A stretch of DNA of 64,000 nucleotides from Vicinamibacterales bacterium (GTDB lineage: Bacteria; Acidobacteriota; Vicinamibacteria; Vicinamibacterales; UBA2999), in the NCBI GenBank assembly GCA_030680175.1, contig JAUXWO010000136.1, positions 1 to 64,000 of the forward strand. The letters run 5' to 3'. Every line of letters starts with the position of its first letter. Position 1 is the stretch's first letter. Below, one piece after another: positions 1 to 12,093 of this stretch. The notes beneath the pieces are model-generated. The model worked only from the letters and a program-made list of their open reading frames with translations. It was not told the DNA's origin and did not search any database. The position numbers were made by a program, and so were the translations under genes.

Positions 1-1
1 G

Positions 2-385
2 ACGCCGCCGGTGCCGTCATTCGAGGCGCTGCGCGCGCGTCTGGATGCCGCGCCCCCCGCGCCGCGCGCGCGACGCAATCCGTTCGTGTTCGGCGGCGGC
101 CATGTCGAGGCGCCGGCCTGGGAGGCGCGTCCCGCCACCGACGCGGTGGCGGAGGACGAGCCGCGCCCCGTGCCCCCCGTCCCGGCGCTGCAGTTGCTGG
201 GCGTCGCGAGCACGATGACCGACGCCGGTCTCGTGCGCACGGCCATCCTGTCGGATGGGCAGGAGCTGTGGATGCTCACGGCGGGGCAGGCGCTGCCGGA
301 CGGCCGCGCCGTGATGCGCATCGACGACGAGGCGGTCACGCTCGCCGATGCGGACGGCGGCGTGCGCGTGCTCAGACTGCGATAG
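2..385 (+). CDS. Hypothetical protein, C-terminal part (5' end outside the window)
   Basis: Open frame runs off the left edge. The C-terminus resembles a small beta-rich pilus or secretion accessory domain (LLGVASTMTDAGLVRTAILSDGQELWMLTAGQ). Confidence 0.5.
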   Translation, partial: TPPVPSFEALRARLDAAPPAPRARRNPFVFGGGHVEAPAWEARPATDAVAEDEPRPVPPVPALQLLGVASTMTDAGLVRTAILSDGQELWMLTAGQALPDGRAVMRIDDEAVTLADADGGVRVLRLR

Positions 386-1949
386 CCCAGGCGTCCTTCA
401 CCGCGCCGACCGCGCGGATGTCCTGCACCACTCGCGCGGCGACCGCCGGATCCATGTCGTCGACGTTGACGATGCCCACCGCGCCCGCGGCGCTCCGGCC
501 GAGGGCGAAGTTCGCGATGTTGATGCCGTGGCGGCCGAGGATCGTGCCGACCTCGCCGATGACGCCGGGCTGATCGTGGTTGGCGAGCACGAACAGCGCG
601 CCCTCGAGCGGCGCCTCGACCTGCACGCCGTCGAGCAGCACGAGACGGCAGGCCCCGCCCGCAATCGTCCCCTCGACCCACCGCTCCCCGGCGCTCGTGA
701 GGAGCTTCACCGACAGCAGGCTCGTGAACGTCCGCGCCCGCGTGCTGTACGACTCCGTGATCTCGATGGCGCGCTCGGCGGCGATGGCGCGCGCGTTCAC
801 GGGCGTGACCGCCTCGCCGAGGATCGCGCGGAACACGCCGACCAGCACGGCGCTCACGAGCAGCGGGTTCGGTCCCGCGGCCAGCTCGCCGTAGTAGCGG
901 ACGCTCACGCCTTCGATGCGTGCCTCGCCCATCTGCCCGACGAGCAGGCCGAGCCGCTCACCGAGGGTCATGAACGGCTGCAGCCGGTGGTATTCGTCCG
1001 GGGCGACGGAGGGGAAGTTCACGGCGTTGCGGATGACGCCCGACTTGAGGAAGTCGCGCAGCGCGCCCGCCGTCTCCACGCCGACCAGCTCCTGGCCCTC
1101 GCGGGTGGAGGCGGCGATGTGGGGGCTGGCCACGACCTGCGGCAGCTGCTGCAGGGTGTGGTCGACCGTCGGCTCCTTCTGGAAGACGTCCAGCGCCGCG
1201 CCGCCGAGATGCCCGCTGCGGATCGCGTCGGCCAGCGCCGCCTCGTCGATCAGGTCGCCGCGCGCCGTGTTGATGAGGCGCAGGCCCGGCTTGCACCGCG
1301 CGAGCCGGGCGGCGTCGAACGTGTGGCGGGTCTGCGGCGTCGACGGCATGTGGAGCGAGAGGTAGTCCGCCCGCGCGCAGAGCTCGTCGAGCGAGACGAG
1401 CTCGATCGCGAGGTCCGCCGCCACCTGTGCCGCGATGAACGGATCGTGGGCGATGACGGTCATCTCGAACGCCCGCGCGCGCTGCGCCACCTCCTGGCCG
1501 ATGCGGCCGAGGCCCGCGAGGCCGAGCACCTTGCCGCGCACCTCTTCACCGAGGAAGCTCTTCTTGTCCCACTGGCCGGCTTTCATCGACTGATCGGCCG
1601 CGGGCAGGCGGCGCGCCAGCGCGAGCAGCTGCGCCATCGCGAGTTCGGCCACGCTGATGCTGTTGGCGCCAGGCGCATTCATCACCACGATGCCCCGTGC
1701 GCTCGCGGCCGCCACGTCGACGTTGTCAACGCCGGTGCCGGCGCGGGCAATAGCCCGAAGGCGCGGCGCGGCGTCGATGAGCTCGCGCGTCACCTTGGTC
1801 GCGCTTCGCACGACGATGGCGTCTGCGCCGGCAAGGTCGGCCTTCAACTGGTCGAGCGGGCGGCCGGAACGGGCATCGACGGTCCAACCTTCGGCGCGGA
1901 GGAGGTCCACGGCGGACACGGGGAGTTCGTCGGCAACGATGATGTTCAT
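372..1949 (-). CDS. serA: D-3-phosphoglycerate dehydrogenase
   Basis: [17 protein letters not shown]..., NAD-binding [14 protein letters not shown]-terminal ACT-like domain ([24 protein letters not shown]). Start placed at ATG 1949. Confidence 0.95.
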   Translation of the reverse strand: MNIIVADELPVSAVDLLRAEGWTVDARSGRPLDQLKADLAGADAIVVRSATKVTRELIDAAPRLRAIARAGTGVDNVDVAAASARGIVVMNAPGANSISVAELAMAQLLALARRLPAADQSMKAGQWDKKSFLGEEVRGKVLGLAGLGRIGQEVAQRARAFEMTVIAHDPFIAAQVAADLAIELVSLDELCARADYLSLHMPSTPQTRHTFDAARLARCKPGLRLINTARGDLIDEAALADAIRSGHLGGAALDVFQKEPTVDHTLQQLPQVVASPHIAASTREGQELVGVETAGALRDFLKSGVIRNAVNFPSVAPDEYHRLQPFMTLGERLGLLVGQMGEARIEGVSVRYYGELAAGPNPLLVSAVLVGVFRAILGEAVTPVNARAIAAERAIEITESYSTRARTFTSLLSVKLLTSAGERWVEGTIAGGACRLVLLDGVQVEAPLEGALFVLANHDQPGVIGEVGTILGRHGINIANFALGRSAAGAVGIVNVDDMDPAVAARVVQDIRAVGAVKDAWAIAV

Positions 1950-1986
1950 GAAGTCTCCGGACAAAAATGAAAGCGGGCGAGTCCGT

Positions 1987-1992
1987 TATAAT
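1987..1992 (+). promoter_or_regulatory. Perfect TATAAT -10-like hexamer upstream of mdh
   Basis: cgttataatgcc in the serA/mdh divergent intergenic region; no clear -35. Confidence 0.4.
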
Positions 1993-2097
1993 GCCACACT
2001 TGTCCGCGGCGTCCGGCGACGCGACGAGCGCACCACGCGTGGTGCAAACCGGAGATCGCGACGGATTGGCGTGGTGTTACGCGGTAGTCATGTGGGG

Positions 2098-2132
2098 TTT
2101 TCCACAAGGTTTTCCACAGAAGCTGTGAACAA
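2098..2132. promoter_or_regulatory. Cluster of DnaA-box-like 9-mers
   Basis: TTTTCCACA at 2098-2106 and 2110-2118 match TTWTNCACA. TGTGAACAA at 2124-2132 is the reverse complement of TTGTTCACA (one mismatch). Confidence 0.45.
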
Positions 2133-2216
2133 CCGGTTTGAATGCGCCGGGGAAGTGACCTAACCGGGAACCGCCGCAGCGCACGGCAACAGGTCTCATC
2201 AATCGGGAGTCAGGGA

Positions 2217-3149
2217 ATGAACCGCAAAGTGACGGTCGTGGGGGGCGCGGGCAATGTCGGCGCCACGGTGGCGCGGTCAATCGCGCAACGGGAGCTGGCT
2301 GACGTCGTGGTGATCGACATCGCCGGGACAAAGGCCGCGGGCGTGGCGCTCGACATCTACGAGTCGTGCCCGATTGAAGGGTCCGCCTCGCGCGTGGTGG
2401 GCGTCGGGGTCGAGGACTTCGCCGAGAGCGCCAACTCGGATGTCGTCGTCATCACGTCGGGTGTGCCGCGCAAGCCCGGCATGAGCCGCGATGATCTGCT
2501 GCAGGTCAACTACAAGATCATGCAGGACGTCACGGCGCAGATCGTCAAGCACTCGCCGAACTGCATCATCGTGCCCGTGGCGAATCCGCTCGACGCCATG
2601 TCGCAGGCCGTCTACCGCCTGAGCGGCTTCCCCCGCGAACGGGTCATCGGCATGGCGGGCGTGCTGGACTCGGCGCGCATGCGCGCGTTCATCGCGATGG
2701 AGCTGAACGTGTCGGTCGAGAACGTGTCGGCCTTCGTCCTCGGCGGCCATGGCGACACGATGGTGCCGCTACCGCGCTACTCGACGGTCGCGGGCATTCC
2801 GATTACGGAATTGTTGTCCAAGGAACGGATCGACGCCATCTGCGAGCGTACGGCCAACGGCGGCGCGGAGATCACGAAACTGATCGGGACGAGCGCGTGG
2901 TACGCCCCCGGCGCCTCGGCGGCGCAGATGGTCGAAGCCATCCTGAAGGATCAGAAGAAGATCCTGCCGTGCTCGGTGTTCCTGCAGGGGGAATACGGCA
3001 TCCGCGACCTGTTCGTCGGCGTGCCGGTCAAGCTCGGCGCCGGTGGCGTGGAGCAGATCATCGAGATCACGCTGACCGACGAGGAAACGGCCGCGCTGAA
3101 GAAGTCGGCCGGCGCCGTCAAGGAGCTCGTGGACGTCATCAAGGTCTGA
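2217..3149 (+). CDS. mdh: Malate dehydrogenase (LDH-like MDH)
   Basis: [24 protein letters not shown]..., [38 protein letters not shown]. Confidence 0.95.
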   Translation: MNRKVTVVGGAGNVGATVARSIAQRELADVVVIDIAGTKAAGVALDIYESCPIEGSASRVVGVGVEDFAESANSDVVVITSGVPRKPGMSRDDLLQVNYKIMQDVTAQIVKHSPNCIIVPVANPLDAMSQAVYRLSGFPRERVIGMAGVLDSARMRAFIAMELNVSVENVSAFVLGGHGDTMVPLPRYSTVAGIPITELLSKERIDAICERTANGGAEITKLIGTSAWYAPGASAAQMVEAILKDQKKILPCSVFLQGEYGIRDLFVGVPVKLGAGGVEQIIEITLTDEETAALKKSAGAVKELVDVIKV

Positions 3150-3152
3150 GCT

Positions 3153-3251
3153 GGGTCGTGGGTCGTGGGTAGTGGGTCCTGGACCTGCCACCCACGACCT
3201 GATAGCCCACTACCCACTACCCACTACCCACTACCTACTACCCACGACCCG
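3153..3251. repeat. Intergenic inverted array of 7-bp words (GGGTRGT / ACYACCC)
   Basis: gggtcgtgggtcgtgggtagtgggtcctggacc...cccactacccactacccactacccactacctactacccacgaccc between convergent mdh and sdhB. Confidence 0.85.
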
Positions 3252-3258
3252 CCACGCC

Positions 3259-4011
3259 CTATTCCCCCGCGAGCGTCGCCTTGAGGTACTCGCGGTTCAT
3301 CCGGGCGATGTTGGAGATGGAGATCTCCTTCGGGCACACCGCCTCGCATTCCCCTTCGTTCGAACAGGCGCCGAAGCCTTCCTCGTCCATCTGCTCGACC
3401 ATGCGGACCACGCGTCGCGCCCGCTCCGGCTGCCCCTGGGGGAGCAGGGCCAGGTGCGTGACCTTGGCCGAGGTGAACAGGTGGGCCGCGGCATTCTTGC
3501 AGCTGGCGACGCACGCCCCGCAGCCGATGCACTGCGCCGAGTCCATCGCCTGATCCGAGACGTGTTTCGGGATGGGCAGGCAGTTGGCGTCGGGCGCGCC
3601 GCCGGCATTCACGGAGACGTAGCCGCCCGCCGCGATGATCCGGTCAAGCGCGCTGCGATCGATCACCAGGTCCTTCAGCACGGGGAACGCGCGCGCACGG
3701 AATGGCTCGATCACGATGGTGTCACCGGCCGCGAAGCGGCGCATGTGCACCTGGCACGTGGTGGCGCCGGGATCCGGCCCGTGGGCCACGCCGTTGATCA
3801 CGAGGCCGCATGATCCGCAGATGCCTTCGCGGCAGTCGGAGTCGAACGCAATCGGGTCGTCGCCCTTCCGGATGAGGTCGTCATTGACGACGTCGAGCAT
3901 CTCGAGGAAGGACATGTCGGGGTGGACGTCGTGCGCCACGTAGTCGACGAGGCGTCCCGGCTGGTCCGGGCCGGCCTGCCGCCACACACGCAAGGTCAAG
4001 GTCATCGCCAT
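3259..4011 (-). CDS. sdhB: Succinate dehydrogenase iron-sulfur subunit
   Basis: [18 protein letters not shown] and [14 protein letters not shown]...[12 protein letters not shown] Fe-S motifs. Start at ATG 4011 ([11 protein letters not shown]). Confidence 0.95.
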   Translation of the reverse strand: MAMTLTLRVWRQAGPDQPGRLVDYVAHDVHPDMSFLEMLDVVNDDLIRKGDDPIAFDSDCREGICGSCGLVINGVAHGPDPGATTCQVHMRRFAAGDTIVIEPFRARAFPVLKDLVIDRSALDRIIAAGGYVSVNAGGAPDANCLPIPKHVSDQAMDSAQCIGCGACVASCKNAAAHLFTSAKVTHLALLPQGQPERARRVVRMVEQMDEEGFGACSNEGECEAVCPKEISISNIARMNREYLKATLAGE

Positions 4012-4037
4012 AACGATTCGGAATCCTGGATGAAGGG

Positions 4038-5951
<1,914 letters not shown>

Positions 5952-5960
5952 GACACGCTC

Positions 5961-6644
5961 CTACGACGCACGCGCAAGAAGGAAGGTATACAGCGGCAAC
6001 AGGAAGAAGCCGCCGGCCAGCACCACCGCCAGCACACGGCCGGCGGCGAGAATGCGTGGCGTCCACTGCGGGTGATCGACGCCGAGCGACTGCGCGGCGC
6101 TCGTCAAGCCATGCCACAGGTGGAGGAAGATGAGCGCCATCGCGATCATGTAGAAGGCGACGTAGCCCGGATGGCTGAAGATCTCGAGCTGCAGCCGGTA
6201 GAGGTCGCGCATGCCGGTGGCCGACTCGTAGTAGGTGCCGAACTTGAACGTGCCGAGGTGCGTGACGAGGAAGAGCAGGGTGAAGAGCCCGGTGACGATC
6301 ATCGTCGTCGACGCCACGCTCTTGCGGCTGCGGGGGCTCTTCGTCTTCGCCCAGCGCCTGGCGTGATAGCCCTGCGGGCGCGCCTGCTGCGCGCCGAAGA
6401 ACAGGACCAGCGTCTTGACGACGTGGAGCAGGAAGATGACGAGGAGGCCCGCCTCGGCCACGTAGACCAGCGGGTTGCTGAGCAGGGTGTGGGAATACGT
6501 GTTGAACGTCTCGGGGCCGAAGAGGAACAGGATGTTGCCGGCCAGGTGCGTGACGAGGAAGACCGCCAGCCCCAGGCCGGTGAGGGCGATCAGAATCTTG
6601 CTGCCCACCGAGGAGGACAGCGCGTGGACAAGTTGCGAGGGCAT
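5961..6644 (-). CDS. sdhC: Succinate dehydrogenase cytochrome b subunit (type B)
   Basis: 227 aa, multi-TM, conserved His residues (HLAGNILFLFG, HVVKTLVLFF, HLWHGLTSAAQSLG); adjacent to sdhA. Confidence 0.9.
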   Translation of the reverse strand: MPSQLVHALSSSVGSKILIALTGLGLAVFLVTHLAGNILFLFGPETFNTYSHTLLSNPLVYVAEAGLLVIFLLHVVKTLVLFFGAQQARPQGYHARRWAKTKSPRSRKSVASTTMIVTGLFTLLFLVTHLGTFKFGTYYESATGMRDLYRLQLEIFSHPGYVAFYMIAMALIFLHLWHGLTSAAQSLGVDHPQWTPRILAAGRVLAVVLAGGFFLLPLYTFLLARAS

Positions 6645-6702
6645 ACGGGAGGCTCCGGCATCAGATCAGGAACAGAAGAAGACGCGTCGACAAAATCGTC
6701 GC

Positions 6703-6767
6703 ATTGTACTGGTCCGCGAAGAAGCGGCGCAAGCATGCTTGACCTGTCGCACGCCGCCCGTTACGAT
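6703..6767. promoter_or_regulatory. Divergent sigma70-like promoters for sdhC (-) and sucC (+) with a central 12-bp palindrome
   Basis: + strand: TTGACC (6739-6744), 17 bp, TACGAT (6762-6767). - strand: TTGCGC (6732-6727), 18 bp, TACAAT (6708-6703). CAAGCATGCTTG is a perfect palindrome at 6730-6741. Confidence 0.65.
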
Positions 6768-6865
6768 CTGTGACGCTTTCCGGACGGCTGCCGGTCCTGA
6801 AACGCGCGCGGGCCGGCCGGTCATCGGCCGGCCGCCAATCCATCGGGCAGCCGGCGTTCCTCTCC

Positions 6866-8029
6866 ATGAAAATTCACGAGTATCAAGCCAAAGCCATCCT
6901 CGCCCGGCACGGGGTGCCCGTCCCGCGCGGTGAGGTCGCCTTCACGCCGCAGGACGTCAACGACATCGCCCGTCGTCTCGGCGGCGGCACCGTCGTCGTC
7001 AAGGCGCAGATCCATGCCGGCGGGCGCGGCAAGGCCGGCGGCGTCAAGGTGGTCCACTCGCCCGATGATGCGGAGCAGGTCGCCAAGGGGCTGTTCGGCA
7101 TGCGCCTGGTCACCTACCAGACCGGCCCGGCCGGCCAGGACGTATCGCGCATCCTCGTCGAGGAGGGCCTCGCCATCGACCGCGAGCTCTATCTGAGTGT
7201 CGTCGTCGACCGGTCGACCCAGCGCGCCGTCGTCATGGTGAGCGGCGAGGGGGGCATGGACATCGAAGAGGTGGCCGACAAGACGCCGGAGCTGATCCAC
7301 CGCGAGGGGATCGACCCGGGCGTCGGGCTGATGCCCTTCCAGGCCCGCAAGCTCGCCTTCGCCCTCGGACTCTCGGGCGACCAGATCGGCAAGGCGACGA
7401 AGCTGCTGACGGCCATCTATGACGCCTTCATCGCCACCGACGCGTCGCTGCTCGAGGTGAACCCGCTCATCGTGACGAAGTCCGGCGACCTGATGGCGCT
7501 CGACGCCAAGATGAACTTCGACGACAACGCGCTCTACCGGCATGGCGACATCCGGGACCTGCGCGACCTCGCCGAGGAGGACCCGCTCGAGGTCGAGGCG
7601 TCGAAGTTCTCGTTGAACTACATCCGCCTGGACGGCAACATCGGGTGCATGGTCAACGGCGCCGGGCTGGCGATGGCGACGATGGACATCATCAAGCTGG
7701 CGGGCGGCGACCCGGCCAACTTCCTCGACGTGGGCGGCGGCGCCAACGCCGAGCAGATTCGCAACGCATTCAAGATCCTGATGTCGGACGCGAACGTGAA
7801 GGCCGTGCTCATCAACATCTTCGGCGGCATCCTGCGGTGCGACGTGCTCGCCGCGGGCGTGATCGCCGCCGTCAAGGAACTCGGCGTGCCCGTGCCGATC
7901 GTCATCCGCATGAAGGGCACCAACGTCGATGAGGGCAAGCGGATGCTCGCCGAGAGCGGGCTCAACTTCACCACCGCCGACACGATGAGCGAGGCCGCCG
8001 AACGGGTGGTCGCGCTGGCGAAGGCTTAG
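6866..8029 (+). CDS. sucC: Succinyl-CoA synthetase, beta subunit
   Basis: [22 protein letters not shown]..., [30 protein letters not shown]. Confidence 0.97.
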   Translation: MKIHEYQAKAILARHGVPVPRGEVAFTPQDVNDIARRLGGGTVVVKAQIHAGGRGKAGGVKVVHSPDDAEQVAKGLFGMRLVTYQTGPAGQDVSRILVEEGLAIDRELYLSVVVDRSTQRAVVMVSGEGGMDIEEVADKTPELIHREGIDPGVGLMPFQARKLAFALGLSGDQIGKATKLLTAIYDAFIATDASLLEVNPLIVTKSGDLMALDAKMNFDDNALYRHGDIRDLRDLAEEDPLEVEASKFSLNYIRLDGNIGCMVNGAGLAMATMDIIKLAGGDPANFLDVGGGANAEQIRNAFKILMSDANVKAVLINIFGGILRCDVLAAGVIAAVKELGVPVPIVIRMKGTNVDEGKRMLAESGLNFTTADTMSEAAERVVALAKA

Positions 8030-8056
8030 GGCCCCGGGGCCGAGGACACCACACGC

Positions 8057-8932
8057 ATGGCAGTATTGCTGGACACGAACACACGCCTCCTCGTCCAGGG
8101 GCTCACCGGCCGCGAAGGCACCTTCCACGCTTTGGCGGCGCAGAAGTACGGCACGACGGTCGTCGGCGGCATCACGCCCGGCAAGGGCGGCACGACCCAC
8201 GAGGGGTGGCCGGTCTTCAACACGGTCGCCGACGGCGTGGCGGCCACCGGCGCCAACGCGTCGGTGATCTTCGTGCCGCCGCCGTTTGCGGCCGACGCGA
8301 TCATGGAGGCGGCCGACGCCGGCCTGCCGCTCGTCGTGTGCATCACCGAGGGCATCCCCGTCGTGGACATGCTGAAGGTGATGACCTTCCTGAAGTCGCG
8401 GCCGGCCACGCGCCTGATCGGGCCGAACTGCCCGGGCATCATCACCCCGGGGCAGGCCAAGGCCGGCATCATCCCGGGACACATCTGCCTGCCGGGCCGC
8501 ATCGGCATCGTCTCGAAGAGCGGGACGCTGACGTACGAGGCCATCGACCAGCTCACGCGGCTCAAGCTTGGCCAGACGACGTGCATCGGCATCGGCGGCG
8601 ACCCGCTGATCGGCACCTCGTTCATCGATGCGCTGGCGCTGTTTGCGGGCGACCCGGACACCGAAGGCGTGATCATGATCGGCGAGATCGGCGGCGCGGC
8701 CGAGGAAGAGGCGGCCGCCTGGATCAAGGCCCACTTCCGCAAGCCCATCGTCGGGTTCATCGCGGGGCAGACGGCGCCGCCCGGACGGCGCATGGGCCAC
8801 GCGGGCGCGATCATCGCCGGCGGCAAGGGGACGGCGGCCGAGAAGATGGCGGCCCTCACCGCGGCGGGGGTGAAGGTCGTCAAGAGCCCGGCCGACCTGG
8901 GCCAGGCGGTCGTTGAGGTGCTCGGCCGCTAG
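8057..8932 (+). CDS. sucD: Succinyl-CoA synthetase, alpha subunit
   Basis: [44 protein letters not shown]. Confidence 0.97.
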   Translation: MAVLLDTNTRLLVQGLTGREGTFHALAAQKYGTTVVGGITPGKGGTTHEGWPVFNTVADGVAATGANASVIFVPPPFAADAIMEAADAGLPLVVCITEGIPVVDMLKVMTFLKSRPATRLIGPNCPGIITPGQAKAGIIPGHICLPGRIGIVSKSGTLTYEAIDQLTRLKLGQTTCIGIGGDPLIGTSFIDALALFAGDPDTEGVIMIGEIGGAAEEEAAAWIKAHFRKPIVGFIAGQTAPPGRRMGHAGAIIAGGKGTAAEKMAALTAAGVKVVKSPADLGQAVVEVLGR

Positions 8933-8960
8933 TCAGGCGATCGGCTATAATCGTTCCCTT

Positions 8961-9374
8961 ATGGAACGAACGTTTGCCATCATCAAACCAGATGCCGTCC
9001 GGCGCCAGTTCGCCGGGCGGATCCTCGCGCGCATCGAGGCGGAGGGCTTCACGGTCCGCGCCGCGCGCATGATCCAGATGTCCAAGGCCGAGGCCGAGGG
9101 CTTCTACCACGTCCACCGTGAGCGGCCGTTCTTCGGCGGCCTCACGGACTTCATGTCGTCCGGCCCCTGCCTCGTGCTGTGCCTCGAGGCCCCGGACGCG
9201 ATCAAGAAGTGGCGCGACCTGATGGGCGCGACCGATCCGGCCAAGGCGGCGGACGGCACGCTCCGGAAGGAATTCGGCGCCTCCATCGACAACAACGCCA
9301 CGCACGGGTCGGATGCGCCGGAGACGGCCGCGTTCGAGCTCGGCTACTTCTTCCGGGGCCTGGAGCTCCGGTAG
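8961..9374 (+). CDS. ndk: Nucleoside diphosphate kinase
   Basis: [15 protein letters not shown]..., [21 protein letters not shown] active-site signature. Confidence 0.97.
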   Translation: MERTFAIIKPDAVRRQFAGRILARIEAEGFTVRAARMIQMSKAEAEGFYHVHRERPFFGGLTDFMSSGPCLVLCLEAPDAIKKWRDLMGATDPAKAADGTLRKEFGASIDNNATHGSDAPETAAFELGYFFRGLELR

Positions 9375-9378
9375 GCGC

Positions 9379-9573
9379 GTGACGACGTTCCTCGCCATCG
9401 CGGCGGTGGCGGCCGGATGCGCCGGGCTCCTCATCTGGGTCGGGGTGCCGCTCGGGCGGCTCCCCGGCGATCTGGTGATCCGGCGGGAACGGTTCACGCT
9501 GTATCTGCCGATCACCACCAGCCTGCTCGCGGGCGCCGCCATCTGGCTGGTGTTTCGGCTGCTCGCTTCCTGA
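9379..9573 (+). CDS. DUF2905-like small membrane protein
   Basis: GTG start. GVPLGRLPGDLVIRRERFTLYLPITTSLL is characteristic of DUF2905. Confidence 0.8.
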   Translation: MTTFLAIAAVAAGCAGLLIWVGVPLGRLPGDLVIRRERFTLYLPITTSLLAGAAIWLVFRLLAS

Positions 9574-9579
9574 GGCCTC

Positions 9580-10134
9580 ATGGCGATCAAGGCGGATCGG
9601 TGGATTCGGCAGATGGCCCTCGAGCTCGGCATGATCGAGCCGTTCGAGGACCGGCAGGTGCGCAAGGGCGTCGTGTCGTACGGGCTGTCGTCCTACGGGT
9701 ATGACACGCGCGTGGCCGACGAGTTCAAGGTCTTCACCAACGTGTACAACACGGTGGTCGATCCGAAGAACTTCGACCCGAAGTCGTTCGTCGACATCAA
9801 GGCCGACGTCTGCATCGTTCCGCCGAACTCGTTCGCGCTGGCGCGGACCGTCGAGTATTTCCGCATTCCGCGCGACGTGCTGACGGTCTGCCTCGGGAAG
9901 TCCACCTACGCGCGCTGCGGCATCATCGTCAATGTGACGCCGTTCGAGCCGGAGTGGGAGGGGCACGTGACGATCGAGATCTCGAACACGACGCCGCTGC
10001 CGGCGAAGATCTACGCCCACGAGGGCATCGCGCAGGTGCTGTTCTTCCAGAGCGACGAGGCCTGCGAGGTGTCCTACAAGGACAAGGCCGGGAAGTACCA
10101 GCAGCAGCGCGGCGTCACGCTGCCGAAGATCTGA
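9580..10134 (+). CDS. dcd: dCTP deaminase
   Basis: [66 protein letters not shown]. Confidence 0.95.
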   Translation: MAIKADRWIRQMALELGMIEPFEDRQVRKGVVSYGLSSYGYDTRVADEFKVFTNVYNTVVDPKNFDPKSFVDIKADVCIVPPNSFALARTVEYFRIPRDVLTVCLGKSTYARCGIIVNVTPFEPEWEGHVTIEISNTTPLPAKIYAHEGIAQVLFFQSDEACEVSYKDKAGKYQQQRGVTLPKI

Positions 10135-10148
10135 CGCGGGGACCTCGC

Positions 10149-10673
10149 ATGATCCGGCCGTTCAAGGGCGTCACGCCCCTCGTCGATCCCTCGGCGTACG
10201 TCGACGAGAGCGCGCAGGTGGTGGGCGACGTGCAGATCGGCCCCGAGTCGTCCGTGTGGATGAACGTCGTCATCCGCGGCGACGTGCACCGCATCCGCAT
10301 CGGGCGCCGATCGAACATTCAGGACCTGACGATGGTGCACGTGATGCGGGAGACGCATCCGACGACCATCGGCGACGAGGTCACGGTGGGCCACTCGGCC
10401 GTCATTCACGGCTGCACCATCGAGGATCGCTGCCTGATCGGGATGGCCGCCGTCCTGCTCAACGGCGTCCACATCGGCCATGACTCGATCGTGGCCGCGG
10501 GCACGCTGCTCACCGAAGGCACGCGCATCCCGCCCCGCTCGCTCGTCATGGGCCGGCCAGGGAAGGTGAAGCGCGCGTTGACCGACGAGGACGTCGCGGA
10601 GATTCGCTGGTACGCCGACAACTACGTCGGCTACCGGCTCGACTACATCGATGGTGCACGGTTCAAGGCGTGA
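10149..10673 (+). CDS. Gamma-class carbonic anhydrase / hexapeptide-repeat protein
   Basis: MNVVIRGDVHRIRIGRRSNIQDLTMVHV, VGHSAVIHGCTIEDRCLIGMAAVLLNG hexapeptide repeats. Confidence 0.9.
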   Translation: MIRPFKGVTPLVDPSAYVDESAQVVGDVQIGPESSVWMNVVIRGDVHRIRIGRRSNIQDLTMVHVMRETHPTTIGDEVTVGHSAVIHGCTIEDRCLIGMAAVLLNGVHIGHDSIVAAGTLLTEGTRIPPRSLVMGRPGKVKRALTDEDVAEIRWYADNYVGYRLDYIDGARFKA

Positions 10674-10737
10674 AGTGCCTGCCGCCTTGCCGCCTTCTGC
10701 CTTCTGCATTTCGTCTCTGGCCTGCTGCTGACTTCTG
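10674..10737. repeat. Short CCTTCTG / CTGC word repeat between gamma-CA and hisS
   Basis: gccgccttgccgccttctgccttctgcatttcgtctctggcctgctgctgacttctg. Confidence 0.5.
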
Positions 10738-12081
10738 ATGTCCACCCAGCCCGCGCGCGGCATGCGCGACTTCCTGCCCGATGATGTCCGGCGCCGTCAG
10801 TACGTGATGGGCGTGATTGCCCGCGTGTACGAGCAGTACGGCTTCGCGCCGCTCGAGACGCCGGCGGTCGAGAACATCGAGACGCTCCTCGGCAAGTACG
10901 GCGAGGAAGGCGACCGGCTGATTTTCAAGATCCTGAAGCGGGGTGAGGGGGCCGCGACGGGCCAGGCCGACCTCGCGCTTCGGTACGACCTGACCGTGCC
11001 CCTCGCGCGCGTCGTGGCGGAGTATCGGGCGACGCTGCCGAAGTTCTTCAAGCGGTATCAGATGCAGCCCGTCTGGCGCGCGGACCGGCCGCAGAAGGGC
11101 CGCTTCCGCGAGTTCTACCAGTGCGATGTCGACGCGATCGGATCGCACTCGGTCGTGGTCGAAGTCGAACTGCTCGCGGCGGCCTGTGACGTGCTTGCGC
11201 GTCTCGGGTTCGCCGACTTCACCGTCCGGCTGAACCACCGGAAGGCCCTGAGCGGCATGCTGCAGGCGAGCGGGGTGCCGGCGGCGCTGCACGGCGAAAC
11301 ACTCGTCGCGCTCGACAAGCTGGACAAGATTGGGCCCGACGGCGTGACGCGGGAGCTGGCGGAACGCGGCGTGGCCCCGGCGGCGGCCGCGGCGCTCATC
11401 GCCCTCTTCTCGGACGGGGCGGCCGGCAACGACGCGATCCTGGCGCGGCTCGAGGCGGTCGTGGGCGGCGACGAGGCGGGCGCCACCGGTGTCCGCGAAC
11501 TGAGGGCGATTCTCGCGCTGGCGGCGGGCACGCGCGCGGCGGCCCGCCTGCGGCTGGACCCGAGCCTGGCGCGGGGGCTGTCATACTACACGGGCGCAAT
11601 CTTCGAGATCGCCGTGCCCGATCTGGCCGGCAGCCTCGGTGGCGGCGGACGCTACGACGATCTCATCGGCATGTTCGGCAAGCAGGCCGTGCCGGCCTGC
11701 GGCATCTCCCTGGGCCTGGAGCGGATCCTGGTGGTGATGGGGGAGCGCGGCATGTTCCCCCCCGACCTCGCGCTGGCCGCCGCTGACGTGATGGTCGCGG
11801 TCTGGAGCGAGGCCCGGCTGGCGGACTCGGTGGCGCTGGCCGCGGAGCTGCGCGCCGGCGGACTTCGGGTCGAGGTCTATCCGGAGGCCGACAAGCTGGG
11901 CAAGCAGTTCAAGTACGCGTCGGCCTGCGGCGTGCCCTTCGTGGCGGTGCTCGGCGACGATGAAGCGGCCCGGGGCGAGGTGGCACTGAAGGACATGCGC
12001 ACGGGCGTGCAGCGGTCTGTGCCCCGCGCCGACGCGGGGCGCGAGATGGTGGCCGCCCGCGGCCAGGCGCAAGGCGAATAG
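10738..12081 (+). CDS. hisS: Histidyl-tRNA synthetase
   Basis: ARGMRDFLPDD, class II motif ALRYDLTVPLAR, FYQCDVDAIG, GLSYYTGAIFEI, GGGGRYDDLIGMFG. Confidence 0.96.
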   Translation: MSTQPARGMRDFLPDDVRRRQYVMGVIARVYEQYGFAPLETPAVENIETLLGKYGEEGDRLIFKILKRGEGAATGQADLALRYDLTVPLARVVAEYRATLPKFFKRYQMQPVWRADRPQKGRFREFYQCDVDAIGSHSVVVEVELLAAACDVLARLGFADFTVRLNHRKALSGMLQASGVPAALHGETLVALDKLDKIGPDGVTRELAERGVAPAAAAALIALFSDGAAGNDAILARLEAVVGGDEAGATGVRELRAILALAAGTRAAARLRLDPSLARGLSYYTGAIFEIAVPDLAGSLGGGGRYDDLIGMFGKQAVPACGISLGLERILVVMGERGMFPPDLALAAADVMVAVWSEARLADSVALAAELRAGGLRVEVYPEADKLGKQFKYASACGVPFVAVLGDDEAARGEVALKDMRTGVQRSVPRADAGREMVAARGQAQGE

Positions 12082-12093
12082 CGAACGGTAACT

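Noticed and set aside
348-1970. 540-aa ORF antisense to serA
   Set aside because: Mirror reading of a conserved gene; no recognisable domain.
6821-8800. 659-aa ORF antisense to sucCD
   Set aside because: Shadow frame of conserved genes.
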